DNA of 64,000 nucleotides from Pseudomonas pergaminensis. Lineage in GTDB: Bacteria; Pseudomonadota; Gammaproteobacteria; Pseudomonadales; Pseudomonadaceae. Where the stretch lies: contig NZ_CP078013.2 in the NCBI RefSeq assembly GCF_024112395.2, positions 3,782,001 through 3,846,000 on the forward strand, written 5' to 3'. This document shows positions 45,762 through 54,818 of this stretch, in pieces. A program made the translations under genes and the position numbers. Under the pieces are notes generated by a model, which worked only from the letters and a program-made list of their open reading frames with translations, had not been told where the DNA came from and ran no database searches. Numbering within the stretch: the first letter of the stretch is position 1; each line of letters begins with the position of its first letter.

Positions 45762-48700
45762 TCAGTGGAAATCCCGACTGCGCACATGGATGCCTTCCAG
45801 CAGCGCGGTCAGGTCGGTCAAACGCCCGGCAATCAGATGCCGCACCTCGCCCACCGCCTCCCAGCGCCCATCCACCTTCAACAGCCGCGACCCTACCAGC
45901 GCTTGGCGCTGACGCTCGGCGAGGTCGCGCCAGACCACCACATTGAGGTTGCCGAACTCATCTTCCAGGGTCACGAAGGTCACCCCGCTCGCCGTGCCTG
46001 GACGCTGCCGGCCCGTCACCAACCCGGCGACGCTGACATTGCGCCCATGCTCGACCTGCATCAGCTCCCGGGAACTGCGGCAGCGTCGCTTGCGCAGTTC
46101 GGCGCGTAACAGCGCCAGGGGATGCGGACCCAGCGTCGTGCCGAGCGTGGCGTAGTCGGCGTGCAGGTCTTCGCCCACCGTGGGTGCCGGCAACGCCACC
46201 ACGGCTTCGTCCGGGCTGGGCAGGCCGGCAAACAGTCCGAGTTGCTTGTGCACGCCGGCCACTTCCCAACGGGCGGTGTGCCGGTTGCCGGCCAGGGAGC
46301 GCAAGGCACCGGCATCCGCGAGCAAGGCCTGGGCGCGCGCCTCCAGCCCGGCGCGATCGTCGAGGTCGGCAATGTCGCTGAACGCACGGTGCTGGCGCGC
46401 GGCCTCGATGCGCCGTCCATCCTCTTCGCGAAACCCCGAGATCATGCGCAGGCCCAGGCGAATCGCCGGCTGCGCACCGTCGATGGGCTCAAGGCTGCAA
46501 TCCCAGTCGCTGGCCAGCACATCCACCGGCCGGATCTGCAAACGATGGCGCCGCGCATCCTGCAGGATCTGGTCGGGGCTGTAGAAACCCATGGGCCAAC
46601 TGTTGATCAGCGCGCAGGCGAAGGCTGCCGGTTCATGGCACTTGAGCCAGCAACTGGCGTAGGTCAGCAAGGCGAAACTGGCCGCGTGGGATTCGGGGAA
46701 ACCATAGCTGCCGAAGCCCTTGATCTGCTCGAAGATCTGCGCGGCAAAGGCTTCGCTGTAGCCATTTTTCAGCATGCCGACACGCAGGCGGTGCTGGTGC
46801 GGTTCCAGGCCGCCGTGGCGTTTCCAGGCAGCCATGGAGCGGCGCAACTGGTCTGCCTCGCCGGGGCCATAGTCGGCGGCGACCATGGCGATCTGCATCA
46901 CTTGCTCCTGGAACAGCGGGATGCCCAGGGTGCGCTCCAGCACCACCTTCAGTTGGGGTGACGGATAAGTGGTTTCCTCTTCCTTGTTACGTCGGCGCAG
47001 ATACGGGTGCACCATGCCGCCCTGGATCGGCCCGGGCCGCACGATGGCGACCTCGATCACCAGGTCATAGAACGTCTGCGGCTTGAGCCTGGGCAGCATC
47101 GACATCTGCGCCCGTGACTCGATCTGGAACACACCGATGGTGTCGGCCTTGCTGATCATCGCGTAGGTGGCCGGGTCTTCCTTGGGGATGGTCGCCAAGG
47201 CCAGGTCCCGGTTGCGATGGCGGCGCAGCAGATCGAAGCAGCGGCGGATCGCGCTGAGCATACCCAGGGCGAGGATATCCACCTTGAGCAGGCCGACGGC
47301 GTCGAGGTCATCCTTGTCCCACTGGATGATGGTGCGGTCCGCCATGGCGGCGTTTTCCACCGGCACCAGGGTGTCCAACGGGTATTCGGAAATCACGAAG
47401 CCGCCGGGGTGCTGGGACAGGTGCCGGGGAAAGCCGATCAATTGCTGGGTGAGCGTGAGCACGCGACGCAGGATCGGGCTTTGCGGGTCGAAACCGCCTT
47501 CGCGCAGCCGCTCCAAGGGCGGCGCATCTTCACTCCAGCGCCCGCAGCACTCGGCCAGGGCGTTGATCTGGTCCGGCGGCAACCCAAGGGCCTTGGCCAC
47601 ATCGCGCACCGCGCCGGACGCGTGGTAGCTACTGACCACGGCCGTCAACGCCGCACGGGTGCGGCCATAGCGCTGGAACACGTACTGCAGCACTTCTTCG
47701 CGGCGTTCGTGTTCGAAGTCCACGTCGATGTCCGGCGGTTCGTTGCGCTCCTTGGACAGGAAGCGTTCGAACAGCATGTTTGTCAGGCTCGGGTCGATCT
47801 CGGTAATGCCCAAGGCAAAGCACACTGCCGAGTTGGCCGCCGAGCCACGGCCCTGGCACAGGATCGAACGGCTGCGGGCAAAGCGCACGATGTCGTGCAC
47901 CGTCAGGAAATAACTTTCGTAACCCAGCTCGCTGATCAGCACCAATTCTTTGTTGATCTGCTGCAAGGTCTTGGCGTCGACACCCTGGGGCCAGCGCTGG
48001 GCGATGCCCTCTTCGGTCACTGCGCGCAGCCAGGATTTCGCGTCGTGGCCGCTGGGCACCAGTTCGCGTGGGTAGTGATAGCGCAATTGGCTGAGGTCGA
48101 AGGTGCAACGACGGGCAATGGCCTGGGTCTCGTCGAGCAAGCGTTGCGGGTACAACGCGGCCAGGGCGTCGAGGCTGCGCAGATGGCGCTCGCCATTGGG
48201 GTGCAGGCGCGTGCCGGCCTCGGCCACGGGCACGTGGTGACGGATGGCGGTCATGGTGTCTTGCAGGGCCCGGCGGCCGCGCGCATGCATATGCACATCA
48301 CCGCAGGCCACCGCCGGAATGTGCAGGCTGGTGGCCAGGTTAAGGCGTTGTTCCAGGTGGCGCGCATCGTCCTGGCCGCAGTGCAAGTGCACCGCCAGCC
48401 ACAGGCGCTCGGTGAAGGTGCGACGCAGCCATTGGATATCGGCCTGGGTGTCGCTGTCCTCGGCAATCCACAGCGCCAGCAGGCCGGGCAGTGGTTGCGC
48501 GAAGTCCTCGCGCAGCAGGCGATAGCGGCCTTTTTCGGCACGCCGCCGAGCCAGGGTGATCAAGCGGCACAGGTGCTGGTAGCCACTGAGGTCCTCTACC
48601 AGCAACACCAGTTTCGGGCCGTTCTCGATGCGCACCTCGCTGCCGATAATCAGCGGCAACTCCACCGCTTTCGCCGCCTGCCAGGCACGCACGATACCGG

Positions 48701-48833
48701 CCAAGGTGCACTCGTCGGTGATCGCCAGGGCGCTATAGCCTTGGCGCTTGGCCCGCTCGAACAGCTCCAGCGCACTGGACGCCCCGCGCTGGAAGCTGAA
48801 GTTGGACAGGCAGTGCAGCTCGGCGTAACTCAT
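45762..48833 (-). CDS. dnaE2: Error-prone DNA polymerase III alpha subunit DnaE2 (ImuC)
   Basis: A 1023-residue polymerase of the DnaE2/ImuC group. It starts [20 protein letters not shown], the usual DnaE2 beginning of the PHP domain; the catalytic region shows [19 protein letters not shown], and [17 protein letters not shown]. The C-terminus carries an OB-fold ([19 protein letters not shown]). It lacks the long C-terminal region of replicative DnaE. It carries out mutagenic translesion synthesis with ImuA and ImuB. ATG 48833 is preferred to an in-frame GTG three codons earlier. It is the last gene of the lexA2 cassette, after a REP pair. Confidence 0.94.
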   Translation of the reverse strand: MSYAELHCLSNFSFQRGASSALELFERAKRQGYSALAITDECTLAGIVRAWQAAKAVELPLIIGSEVRIENGPKLVLLVEDLSGYQHLCRLITLARRRAEKGRYRLLREDFAQPLPGLLALWIAEDSDTQADIQWLRRTFTERLWLAVHLHCGQDDARHLEQRLNLATSLHIPAVACGDVHMHARGRRALQDTMTAIRHHVPVAEAGTRLHPNGERHLRSLDALAALYPQRLLDETQAIARRCTFDLSQLRYHYPRELVPSGHDAKSWLRAVTEEGIAQRWPQGVDAKTLQQINKELVLISELGYESYFLTVHDIVRFARSRSILCQGRGSAANSAVCFALGITEIDPSLTNMLFERFLSKERNEPPDIDVDFEHERREEVLQYVFQRYGRTRAALTAVVSSYHASGAVRDVAKALGLPPDQINALAECCGRWSEDAPPLERLREGGFDPQSPILRRVLTLTQQLIGFPRHLSQHPGGFVISEYPLDTLVPVENAAMADRTIIQWDKDDLDAVGLLKVDILALGMLSAIRRCFDLLRRHRNRDLALATIPKEDPATYAMISKADTIGVFQIESRAQMSMLPRLKPQTFYDLVIEVAIVRPGPIQGGMVHPYLRRRNKEEETTYPSPQLKVVLERTLGIPLFQEQVMQIAMVAADYGPGEADQLRRSMAAWKRHGGLEPHQHRLRVGMLKNGYSEAFAAQIFEQIKGFGSYGFPESHAASFALLTYASCWLKCHEPAAFACALINSWPMGFYSPDQILQDARRHRLQIRPVDVLASDWDCSLEPIDGAQPAIRLGLRMISGFREEDGRRIEAARQHRAFSDIADLDDRAGLEARAQALLADAGALRSLAGNRHTARWEVAGVHKQLGLFAGLPSPDEAVVALPAPTVGEDLHADYATLGTTLGPHPLALLRAELRKRRCRSSRELMQVEHGRNVSVAGLVTGRQRPGTASGVTFVTLEDEFGNLNVVVWRDLAERQRQALVGSRLLKVDGRWEAVGEVRHLIAGRLTDLTALLEGIHVRSRDFH

Positions 48834-48847
48834 GATCGCCACTGCCC

Positions 48848-48946
48848 GTAGGCGCTGGCTTGCCGGCGATGGTCGTTAACGGTGACGTGGGCTGCCAGAG
48901 GGAACGCAGTGCCTGTGCGATTTTCGCCGGCAAGCCGGCTCCCACA
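48848..48946. repeat. Diverged REP pair between imuB and dnaE2
   Basis: CGTAGGCGCTGGCTTGCCGG at 48847-48866 and TCGCCGGCAAGCCGGCTCCC ending near 48944 are inverted REP-like arms of a GGCGCTGGCTTGCCGGCG type, less alike than in the other pairs. It splits the SOS cassette and may lower dnaE2 expression relative to imuB. Confidence 0.7.
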
Positions 48947-48960
48947 AGGGGGGGTGGTGT

Positions 48961-50373
48961 TCATGAGAACCAGCCTTGCAGCCATAGCCCATCGGTCTGC
49001 CCTAGGGTGCGGTAGGCCCAGCCTTGCTGGCCGGCGCGGGTCTGGATCAGGTAGTAGTCGCGGCGTACATCGGCGCCGTCCCACCAGCCGGATTCGATGC
49101 GTTCCGGGCCCATGAGGATCTGCACGCCGTGATCGGCTAATAATGTGGGCTCGTTCAGCAGCCAGCCGGGGCGTTGCACTTTATTCAGGGTCGGGCACGG
49201 GTTTTTATCCGCCGCCACTTGCCAGGCGCATTCGGGGCGGTGATCAGCGTGAAAGCGCAGGCCCTGCACCGCCTCATCCCCCAGGCGGGCACGCAGGCGC
49301 TCGCGCAATTGCTCCCAGGGCAAGGTCTGTTGCGGGCGGTCGTCGAACAGGTCCTGGCGCTGCGGCACAAACACCGGCAGGTCCTGGGCCACCAGGCGAA
49401 AGCCGCGCACCGGTGAGGTGACCTGGACCTGCTCCAGGCGCCCCCGGGCCAATTCAAACAGCATCGCCGCTTCACGCTCGGCGCTGAGCAGCCCGACCTT
49501 GATCACGCTGTCCGGCGCCTGGGCATGTTCCAGGTGCAGGTCGAAGCGTTGCACGCCACTGTCGCGGCCGCAGAGAAAGGCGGACAGATCACCGGTCAAC
49601 CGGCGCAGGGGAAACAGCAGCGCTTGGTGGGATTGCACATCGAAATTCAGCTCGATGCGCACATCGAACCGGTCCGGCGGCTGATAAAACGCCAAGGCCA
49701 ATGGCCGTTGCCCGGCCAGTGCATCCAGGTGCTTGAGCAGGCTGGCCTCAAAGCGTCGCGCCAAGGTATGCCGAGGCAGCGCCTGCACCTGGGCCAGGGT
49801 GCGCAGGCCCATGCGCGACAAAGCCGTGGCAGCTTGCGGGTCGAGGCCGGCACGGTCGATGGGCAGCGGCGCCAGGGCCTGCATCAGGCCGTCATCCTGC
49901 ACCGCCAGCCCATCGTAGATATTGGCCAGCACCCGCGCTGCTGCCGGGTTGGGCGCGGCGACGATGCGATGACGAAAACCCAGCTCGGTCAGTTCCCTGC
50001 GCAAGCGCGCTTCAAACTGCGGCCACGGCCCGAACAGGCCCAGGCTCGACTCGATCTCGAACAACAAGGCACGCGGGTAATACAGGCTGACCTGGGAGCT
50101 GAACTGGTAGGCCCAGGCGGCGAGGAATTGTTGGTAGCGCTCGATCTCGGCGGGGTCGTATTCGGCGCTGGCAAAGGTCTTGGCCAGGGCATGCGCGGCG
50201 GTCAGGGATTGGCCGGGGCGCAGGCCCAGGGCGCGGGCGGCGTCATTGACGGTTTGCAGCACACGCCGCTGTGGCGTGCCGGCCAGCAGGGCCAGGGGTT
50301 GGTCCGGTTCGGGGTGCACACGCTGCACCCCGTCCAGCGCCAATTGCGGGAAGACAATACACACCCAGCGCAT
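48961..50373 (-). CDS. imuB: ImuB, Y-family polymerase-like mutagenesis protein
   Basis: A 470-residue Y-family polymerase homologue. The N-terminus (MRWVCIVFPQLALDGVQRVH) lacks the F-x-x-V-D-x-D carboxylates that active Y-family enzymes use, as expected for ImuB, which acts as an adaptor linking ImuA, DnaE2 and the beta clamp. Body marks: LALLAG, QSLTAAHALAKTF, and YLIQTRAGQQGWAYR at the end. GAGG precedes ATG 50373. The ImuA stop lies 7 bases upstream, so the genes are coupled. Confidence 0.9.
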   Translation of the reverse strand: MRWVCIVFPQLALDGVQRVHPEPDQPLALLAGTPQRRVLQTVNDAARALGLRPGQSLTAAHALAKTFASAEYDPAEIERYQQFLAAWAYQFSSQVSLYYPRALLFEIESSLGLFGPWPQFEARLRRELTELGFRHRIVAAPNPAAARVLANIYDGLAVQDDGLMQALAPLPIDRAGLDPQAATALSRMGLRTLAQVQALPRHTLARRFEASLLKHLDALAGQRPLALAFYQPPDRFDVRIELNFDVQSHQALLFPLRRLTGDLSAFLCGRDSGVQRFDLHLEHAQAPDSVIKVGLLSAEREAAMLFELARGRLEQVQVTSPVRGFRLVAQDLPVFVPQRQDLFDDRPQQTLPWEQLRERLRARLGDEAVQGLRFHADHRPECAWQVAADKNPCPTLNKVQRPGWLLNEPTLLADHGVQILMGPERIESGWWDGADVRRDYYLIQTRAGQQGWAYRTLGQTDGLWLQGWFS

Positions 50374-50380
50374 GGCAACC

Positions 50381-50995
50381 TCAATGCCCCGCCAGGGCAA
50401 TCGGCGTCGGATGCGCCAGCCCGCCCCGGCACTTGAGCACCCGCACCTGCGCGGGCCTGGCCTCGACCGCCAGGCGCAACGCCGCGGGCGATGAATTGAT
50501 CGCCTCGCTCAAGGCGCGCCAGGCAAACGCCAGGGTCTGTCCGGTTTCCGCCGCGACTTGCAGGCGCCGCAGCGCTCGGTCATCGGCCTTGCGCGGCCAG
50601 CACAACACCGCGCCGCAACTGCCGGAACGCAGGCATTGCTCCACCGCCCACAGGGCATCGCGTTCCTCGGCCTGGATCACCGAGAGCAGGCGCAGGTCCA
50701 CCCCGGCGTTCTGCCAGGCATGGGGGTACGGTGTATAAGGTGGCGCCACCAGCACAATGCGCTCGCCGGCCTTTGATAAGCGCGCCAGGGTCGGCAGCAC
50801 CAGTTGCAACTCACCTACCCCTTCCTTGGCCATGAGGATTTCGCTCAAGGCCGCCTCCGGCCAGCCGCCCGTGGGCAGCACTGCATCCAGCGCCGCCAGC
50901 CCGGTGGGGTGCACACTGGCCGGCGGCGCAGCGGGCCGGCCCTTCCAGACACGCCCGCCATTGAACAGCGTGTCCAGTGCAACGACGGCGCCCAT
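50381..50995 (-). CDS. imuA: ImuA, SOS cell-division/mutagenesis protein (RecA-like fold)
   Basis: A 204-residue protein that forms a translesion complex with ImuB and DnaE2. It is SulA/RecA-related: VHPTGLAALDAVLPTGGWP and LSEILMAKEGVGELQLVLP near the N-terminus. The first ATG (50995) overlaps the lexA2 stop (TGATG). The longer frame begins with an in-frame TTG and is not preferred. Confidence 0.9.
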   Translation of the reverse strand: MGAVVALDTLFNGGRVWKGRPAAPPASVHPTGLAALDAVLPTGGWPEAALSEILMAKEGVGELQLVLPTLARLSKAGERIVLVAPPYTPYPHAWQNAGVDLRLLSVIQAEERDALWAVEQCLRSGSCGAVLCWPRKADDRALRRLQVAAETGQTLAFAWRALSEAINSSPAALRLAVEARPAQVRVLKCRGGLAHPTPIALAGH

Positions 50996-51612
50996 CAACC
51001 TTGCCTCACCAAACCGCAGAACACCCCTTCGATGGCCAGGTCCTGGTCGGGGCCCACCACGATGGGTTGGTACGCGGGGTTGCGCGGCAGCAGGCGCACG
51101 CTGTCGCCACTGCGTTCGAAACGCTTGATGGTCACTTCGCCATCCAGGCGCGCCACCACAATCTGCCCATTCAAGGCTTCGGCACTGCGGCGTACGCCCA
51201 CCAGGTCACCGTCGAGGATGCCATCCTCGATCATGGAATCGCCCTGCACCCGCAACAGATAGTCCGGGGTTTTCGCGAAGGTCGAAGGGTCCAACTGCAG
51301 ACGGCTGTGCACTTCAGCGTCGGCGCCAATGGGCAAACCGGCGGCCACTCGACCGAGCACCGGCACATCCAGCCATTCCGGACGCGGCGGCTGATTAAGC
51401 AGCCGAATGCCCCGGGCCTGGTTGGGGTTGACCTCGATAAAACCGGCTTCGGTCAATGCCAGCACATGCTTGCGCGCCACGCTGCGCGAGGCAAAGCCGA
51501 ACGCCTCGGCGATCTCGGCGAGGCTGGGGGGCTGGCCTTGCTGCGCGATGCGGTCGCGGATAAAGGTCAGGATGGCGGTACGGCGTGGGGTTAGAGTCGT
51601 CATGGAGTACAT
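50995..51612 (-). CDS. lexA: LexA2, repressor of the mutagenesis cassette
   Basis: A 205-residue LexA. Winged helix (IRDRIAQQGQPPSLAEIAEAF) and the S24 peptidase domain with cleavage site Ala91-Gly92 (RVAAG), Ser126 in GDSM and Lys163 in EVTIKRFER. It begins an operon with imuA-imuB-dnaE2, the arrangement of a second LexA in Pseudomonas. AGGAG lies 5 bases before ATG 51612. The alternative ATG 51603 gives MTTLTPRR but has poorer spacing. The SD and first ATG are inside the operator below. Confidence 0.93.
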   Translation of the reverse strand: MYSMTTLTPRRTAILTFIRDRIAQQGQPPSLAEIAEAFGFASRSVARKHVLALTEAGFIEVNPNQARGIRLLNQPPRPEWLDVPVLGRVAAGLPIGADAEVHSRLQLDPSTFAKTPDYLLRVQGDSMIEDGILDGDLVGVRRSAEALNGQIVVARLDGEVTIKRFERSGDSVRLLPRNPAYQPIVVGPDQDLAIEGVFCGLVRQG

Positions 51613-51620
51613 TTGTACTC
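51605..51620. promoter_or_regulatory. LexA2 operator GAGTAC-N4-GTACTC
   Basis: A perfect palindrome (GAGTACATTTGTACTC) that overlaps the ribosome site and the first start codon of lexA2. It matches the AGTAC-N4-GTGCT/GTAC-type box reported for P. putida LexA2 rather than the classical CTG-N10-CAG. Reading the minus strand, TTGTCA, 17 bases, TACAAA is a possible promoter whose -10 falls in the box. Confidence 0.85.
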
Positions 51621-51664
51621 CTGTGGGAAATTTCTGACAATAGCCGCCAGTCGGTGGGCGCCAG

Positions 51665-51687
51665 CGCAGGCAAGCCAGCGCCTACGG
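51665..51687. repeat. Solitary REP-like half
   Basis: GCGCAGGCAAGCCAGCGCCT is a single REP-like sequence without a partner, between lexA2 and the Nudix gene. It has the CAAGCC core in reverse orientation. Confidence 0.5.
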
Positions 51688-51698
51688 CAAAGCCTGCC

Positions 51699-52286
51699 TC
51701 ACCAACCTTCTTTGAGCATCCGCAACTCCAGATGCTGCAACAGCATGATGGTCTTGCCATCGGCAATCTCGCCGCTCTGTACCATCGCCAATGCCTGATC
51801 AAAGCCCAGCTCCAGCACTTCGATATCCTCGCCCTCTTCCTCCAGGCCGCCGCCAGTGCCTACACGGTCACCCGGCTGATACTCACCCATGAAAAAGTGA
51901 ATGCGCTCCGTCACCGACCCAGGGCTCATGAACGCGGCGTAGATCTTCTCCACATGCCCCACGCGGTAGCCGGTTTCTTCTTCCGCTTCCAGGCGAATGC
52001 GTTCTTCGGGGCTGGCGTTATCCAGCAGCCCGGCTGCCGCTTCGATCAGGTAGCCGTGGTAGTCATTGACGAAGGTGGGCATGCGGAACTGGCGAATCAG
52101 CAACACCGTGCGTTGCGCGCGGTTGTAGAGCAGGATGGTTGCGCCGTTGCCCCGGTCGTAGACCTCGCGGGTCTGGGCTTGCCAGCTGCCGTCGCGGCGG
52201 CGCAGGTCGAAGCTGTATTTTTTCAGCAGGTACCAGTTTTTCGAGAGGGTCTCTTCTGCAGTGATGCGAACGGGGCTGTTGTCCAT
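51699..52286 (-). CDS. nudK: Nudix hydrolase, NudK-like
   Basis: A 195-residue Nudix protein. The box reads [20 protein letters not shown], with the E-x-x-E-E-T-G core intact and Leu in place of the usual Arg, as a Lys is found in E. coli NudK at that position. Further family marks: [16 protein letters not shown] and [14 protein letters not shown]. NudK hydrolyses GDP-mannose and similar nucleotide sugars. Minus strand, ending close to lexA2; no operon partner is seen. Confidence 0.82.
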   Translation of the reverse strand: MDNSPVRITAEETLSKNWYLLKKYSFDLRRRDGSWQAQTREVYDRGNGATILLYNRAQRTVLLIRQFRMPTFVNDYHGYLIEAAAGLLDNASPEERIRLEAEEETGYRVGHVEKIYAAFMSPGSVTERIHFFMGEYQPGDRVGTGGGLEEEGEDIEVLELGFDQALAMVQSGEIADGKTIMLLQHLELRMLKEGW

Positions 52287-52401
52287 GGTCAGGCCTTAGC
52301 TCAAAGGAGCTGGAGCATGTCGCGGTGGCAAGGTCAGCGTCAAGCGCGTCACATACGGCTACAATCGCGCCCCATCAAGGACTCCCTCCAGGTTCAAGGA
52401 A

Positions 52402-53553
52402 ATGATGCTGCACATCCCGACGCTCTTGATAGTGGCCGTGTTCGTGTTTTGCCTGATGGGCCTGCTCACGGTGCATGCGTGGAGCCGTGGCCGTGAACCG
52501 ACCCTGGGCTACCTCGGCATCATGTTGTTGCTCGCGTCGCTGGGCACCGGGCTGATCGTGGTGCGCGGCGTGGGCATGGACTTTGTCGCGCTGATCATCG
52601 GCAATGTGGTGCTGCTGCTCAGTGCGGCGATGAACTGGACCGCCATGCGCGCCTTTGTGCAACGCAAGCCCAGCGTGCCGGGGATCTTTGCCGGGTGTGG
52701 AATATGGCTGCTGATGTGCCTGGTGCCGCAGTTCTATGGCTCGCTGCCGGCACGGGTCACGCTGTATTCGGTGCTGGCGGCCAGCTATGGGGTTTTATCG
52801 GCCATGGAACTGTGGCGCCAGCGTGACACGCTGGAAGTGGCCTACCTTCCGGCCCTTGTGCTGACACTCCTGCACACCCTTTTTTACGGTGTCCGCGCCT
52901 TTCTCGACCCTGGCATGCCGATCAAGAGCGCCCAGGCTCCGGGCGGTGAAGGCGTGCCGTTTTTCTCGTTCATGCTGTTCGAGTCGATGCTGTATGCCAT
53001 CGGCATTGCCTACGTCACCTTGGCGATGGTCAAGGAGCGTGCCGAGTTGCGCTTCAAGGCGGCAGCGTTCAGTGATGCGCTGACCGGTATCGGCAACCGC
53101 CGCGCCTTTATGCTCAAGGGTGAAAAACTGTTGGCCGACAGCGCCCGCCGCCAGCAAAGCGCGGCCCTGTTGCTGTGCGACCTGGATCACTTCAAGCGCC
53201 TGAACGACAGCTTCGGCCATCCCATGGGCGACCAGGTGCTGATCGCCTTCAGCCAGGTGACCCAGGCCGCTTTACGCAACGGTGACGTGTTCGCCCGCAT
53301 CGGCGGAGAAGAGTTCGCCTGCCTGCTGGCCGACAGCGATGAAACCGGCGCCTTCGAAGTGGCCGAGCGGATTCGCCAGGCGTTTGCCCGCCTGGACCTG
53401 CTGGCGCCGGGTTTCCTCAGTGTGAGCATCGGTATCGTCACCACCGACGAGGCCGGCCATGACCTTTCCCATCTGCTGTCCCAGGCCGACCAGGCGTTGT
53501 ACCTGGCCAAGGCCCAGGGGCGCAACCGCGTACAGAGGCTGGCGACTGCCTAG
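52402..53553 (+). CDS. Membrane-bound diguanylate cyclase
   Basis: A 383-residue protein. The first 190 residues contain about six hydrophobic helices with no recognised sensor motif (LLIVAVFVFCLMGLLTVHA, VALIIGNVVLLLSAAMN and more). The C-terminus is a GGDEF domain with active-site GGEEF, and an RxxD inhibitory site (RNGD) five residues before it, so it should make cyclic-di-GMP under product control. ATG 52402 has AAGGA just upstream; ATG 52405 is also possible. Confidence 0.9.
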   Translation: MMLHIPTLLIVAVFVFCLMGLLTVHAWSRGREPTLGYLGIMLLLASLGTGLIVVRGVGMDFVALIIGNVVLLLSAAMNWTAMRAFVQRKPSVPGIFAGCGIWLLMCLVPQFYGSLPARVTLYSVLAASYGVLSAMELWRQRDTLEVAYLPALVLTLLHTLFYGVRAFLDPGMPIKSAQAPGGEGVPFFSFMLFESMLYAIGIAYVTLAMVKERAELRFKAAAFSDALTGIGNRRAFMLKGEKLLADSARRQQSAALLLCDLDHFKRLNDSFGHPMGDQVLIAFSQVTQAALRNGDVFARIGGEEFACLLADSDETGAFEVAERIRQAFARLDLLAPGFLSVSIGIVTTDEAGHDLSHLLSQADQALYLAKAQGRNRVQRLATA

Positions 53554-53699
53554 GCCTTGCTCGGCCCTGACCACTGCGGCCTCTGGCGTTGAGCGCTGCA
53601 ACACTTTGCAAGCAATCCCCAATAACGACTGTCGAATTAATTCCTGCCTGGGGAAACCATCTGGTAAAACCCCTGCTTCACCTTTTTCCTGGAACCTAC

Positions 53700-54626
53700 A
53701 TGTCCTCTCGTTTTCTCTCGCGCCTGAGCCTGCGCTGGTTTCCCATGCTGTGCATGGTGGTGTTGATCATCGGCCTGCCGGTGGGCTGCGCCGTGCTGCA
53801 ACACAAGGAGCGCGAACTGGTATTTCGCATCGAGCCGGGCACCGCCAGCTGGTACAGCGGCTTGCCCAAGGCGGTGCAGGAATTCGAACTCAAGCCCGCC
53901 AGTTTCAAGTCAGGGCAAAACATTCATGGCTGGTGGTACCCGGCCGACAACAAGGACGCGCCGGCCATCCTGTATCTGCACGGCGTGCGCTGGAACCTGA
54001 CCGGCCAACTGTTTCGCATCGAGCAACTGCACGCCCTGGGCTATTCGGTGCTGGCGATCGACTACCGCGGCTTTGGGCAGAGCCACGGCGAGCTACCGTC
54101 AGAAACCACGGTGTATGAAGACGCGCGTATCGCGTGGGAACGTTTCCAGGTGCTGCAACCCGACCCGCAAAAACGCTTGATCTACGGGCACTCCCTGGGG
54201 GGCGCGGTGGCTATCGACCTGGCAGCCGAACTGGGCAAGCAGACACCGTTACCGGTGCGCGGGCTGGTGATCGAGTCCACCTTTACTTCGTTGGCGGATG
54301 TGGCCACCGCCGTGGCCAATACCTCGTTGCCGGTGCGCTGGTTGCTGTCGCAGAAATTCGATTCCATCGACAAGATTGCCGATATCCATATGCCGCTGCT
54401 GGTGGTGCATGGCCTCGACGACCGTTATGTGCCACCGCGTTTCAGCCAGCAGCTGTTTGAAGCCGCCCAGGAACCCAAGCGCCTGTTACTGGTGCCTGGT
54501 GCCAGCCATAACAACCGCATGAGCCTGGCCGGTCGCAGTTACGGCCAGGCACTGGACAAACTGATGCAAGCGCAGATGCCGGCGCAGATTGTCACGCACT
54601 CCACAGGCCGCAACGGCGACTCATAA
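53700..54626 (+). CDS. Alpha/beta hydrolase with N-terminal membrane segment
   Basis: A 308-residue serine hydrolase. N-terminal helix FPMLCMVVLIIGLPVGC could be a signal anchor, or a lipoprotein signal with Cys27, though the position -3 residue is proline. Catalytic triad in order: Ser in YGHSLGGAV, Asp in HGLDDRYVPP, His in GASHNNR. ATG 53700 gives the correct signal region. Function unknown; the fold suggests a lipid, ester or peptide substrate at the inner face of the periplasm. Confidence 0.8.
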   Translation: MSSRFLSRLSLRWFPMLCMVVLIIGLPVGCAVLQHKERELVFRIEPGTASWYSGLPKAVQEFELKPASFKSGQNIHGWWYPADNKDAPAILYLHGVRWNLTGQLFRIEQLHALGYSVLAIDYRGFGQSHGELPSETTVYEDARIAWERFQVLQPDPQKRLIYGHSLGGAVAIDLAAELGKQTPLPVRGLVIESTFTSLADVATAVANTSLPVRWLLSQKFDSIDKIADIHMPLLVVHGLDDRYVPPRFSQQLFEAAQEPKRLLLVPGASHNNRMSLAGRSYGQALDKLMQAQMPAQIVTHSTGRNGDS

Positions 54627-54649
54627 AATCGCTTTTCGGCACTGGGTTC

Positions 54650-54687
54650 GCGCTTGGCTGTCAAGCGCAAACCCAGCCCATGCTGGG
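54650..54687. terminator. Two tandem hairpins after the hydrolase gene
   Basis: GCGCTTG-GCTGT-CAAGCGC (54650-54668) and CCCAGC-CCAT-GCTGGG (54672-54687). Neither is followed by a T run. They lie 24 bases or more beyond the hydrolase stop. Confidence 0.45.
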
Positions 54688-54754
54688 CCAAAACTTAAGT
54701 TGATCAAATATTGACCTCTGCTTAAATCGCCAACCCAGCCGGGGCTTCGCAAAG

Positions 54755-54763
54755 TTATCCACA
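54755..54763 (+). promoter_or_regulatory. Perfect DnaA-box sequence TTATCCACA
   Basis: A single consensus DnaA box in a gene-free, A+T-richer region; no cluster of boxes or AT-rich 13-mers, so not an origin. It could titrate DnaA, regulate a nearby transcript, or be chance. Confidence 0.5.
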
Positions 54764-54770
54764 GAGATAC

Positions 54771-54807
54771 CCACGGTTTTCGTGGACAACTCTTTTTATT
54801 TTTTTAC
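54771..54807 (+). terminator. Rho-independent terminator with T-rich tail
   Basis: CCACG-GTTTT-CGTGG followed by ACAACTCTTTTTATTTTTTT. On the plus strand it is a plausible terminator, 145 bases after the hydrolase stop and just before the convergent lldD-like stop at 54819. Confidence 0.6.
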
Positions 54808-54818
54808 GTTTTTTTTGC

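Noticed and set aside
54755..54763. Replication origin at the DnaA box
   Set aside because: Only one box, no dnaA/dnaN or gidA neighbours, no AT-rich unwinding region.
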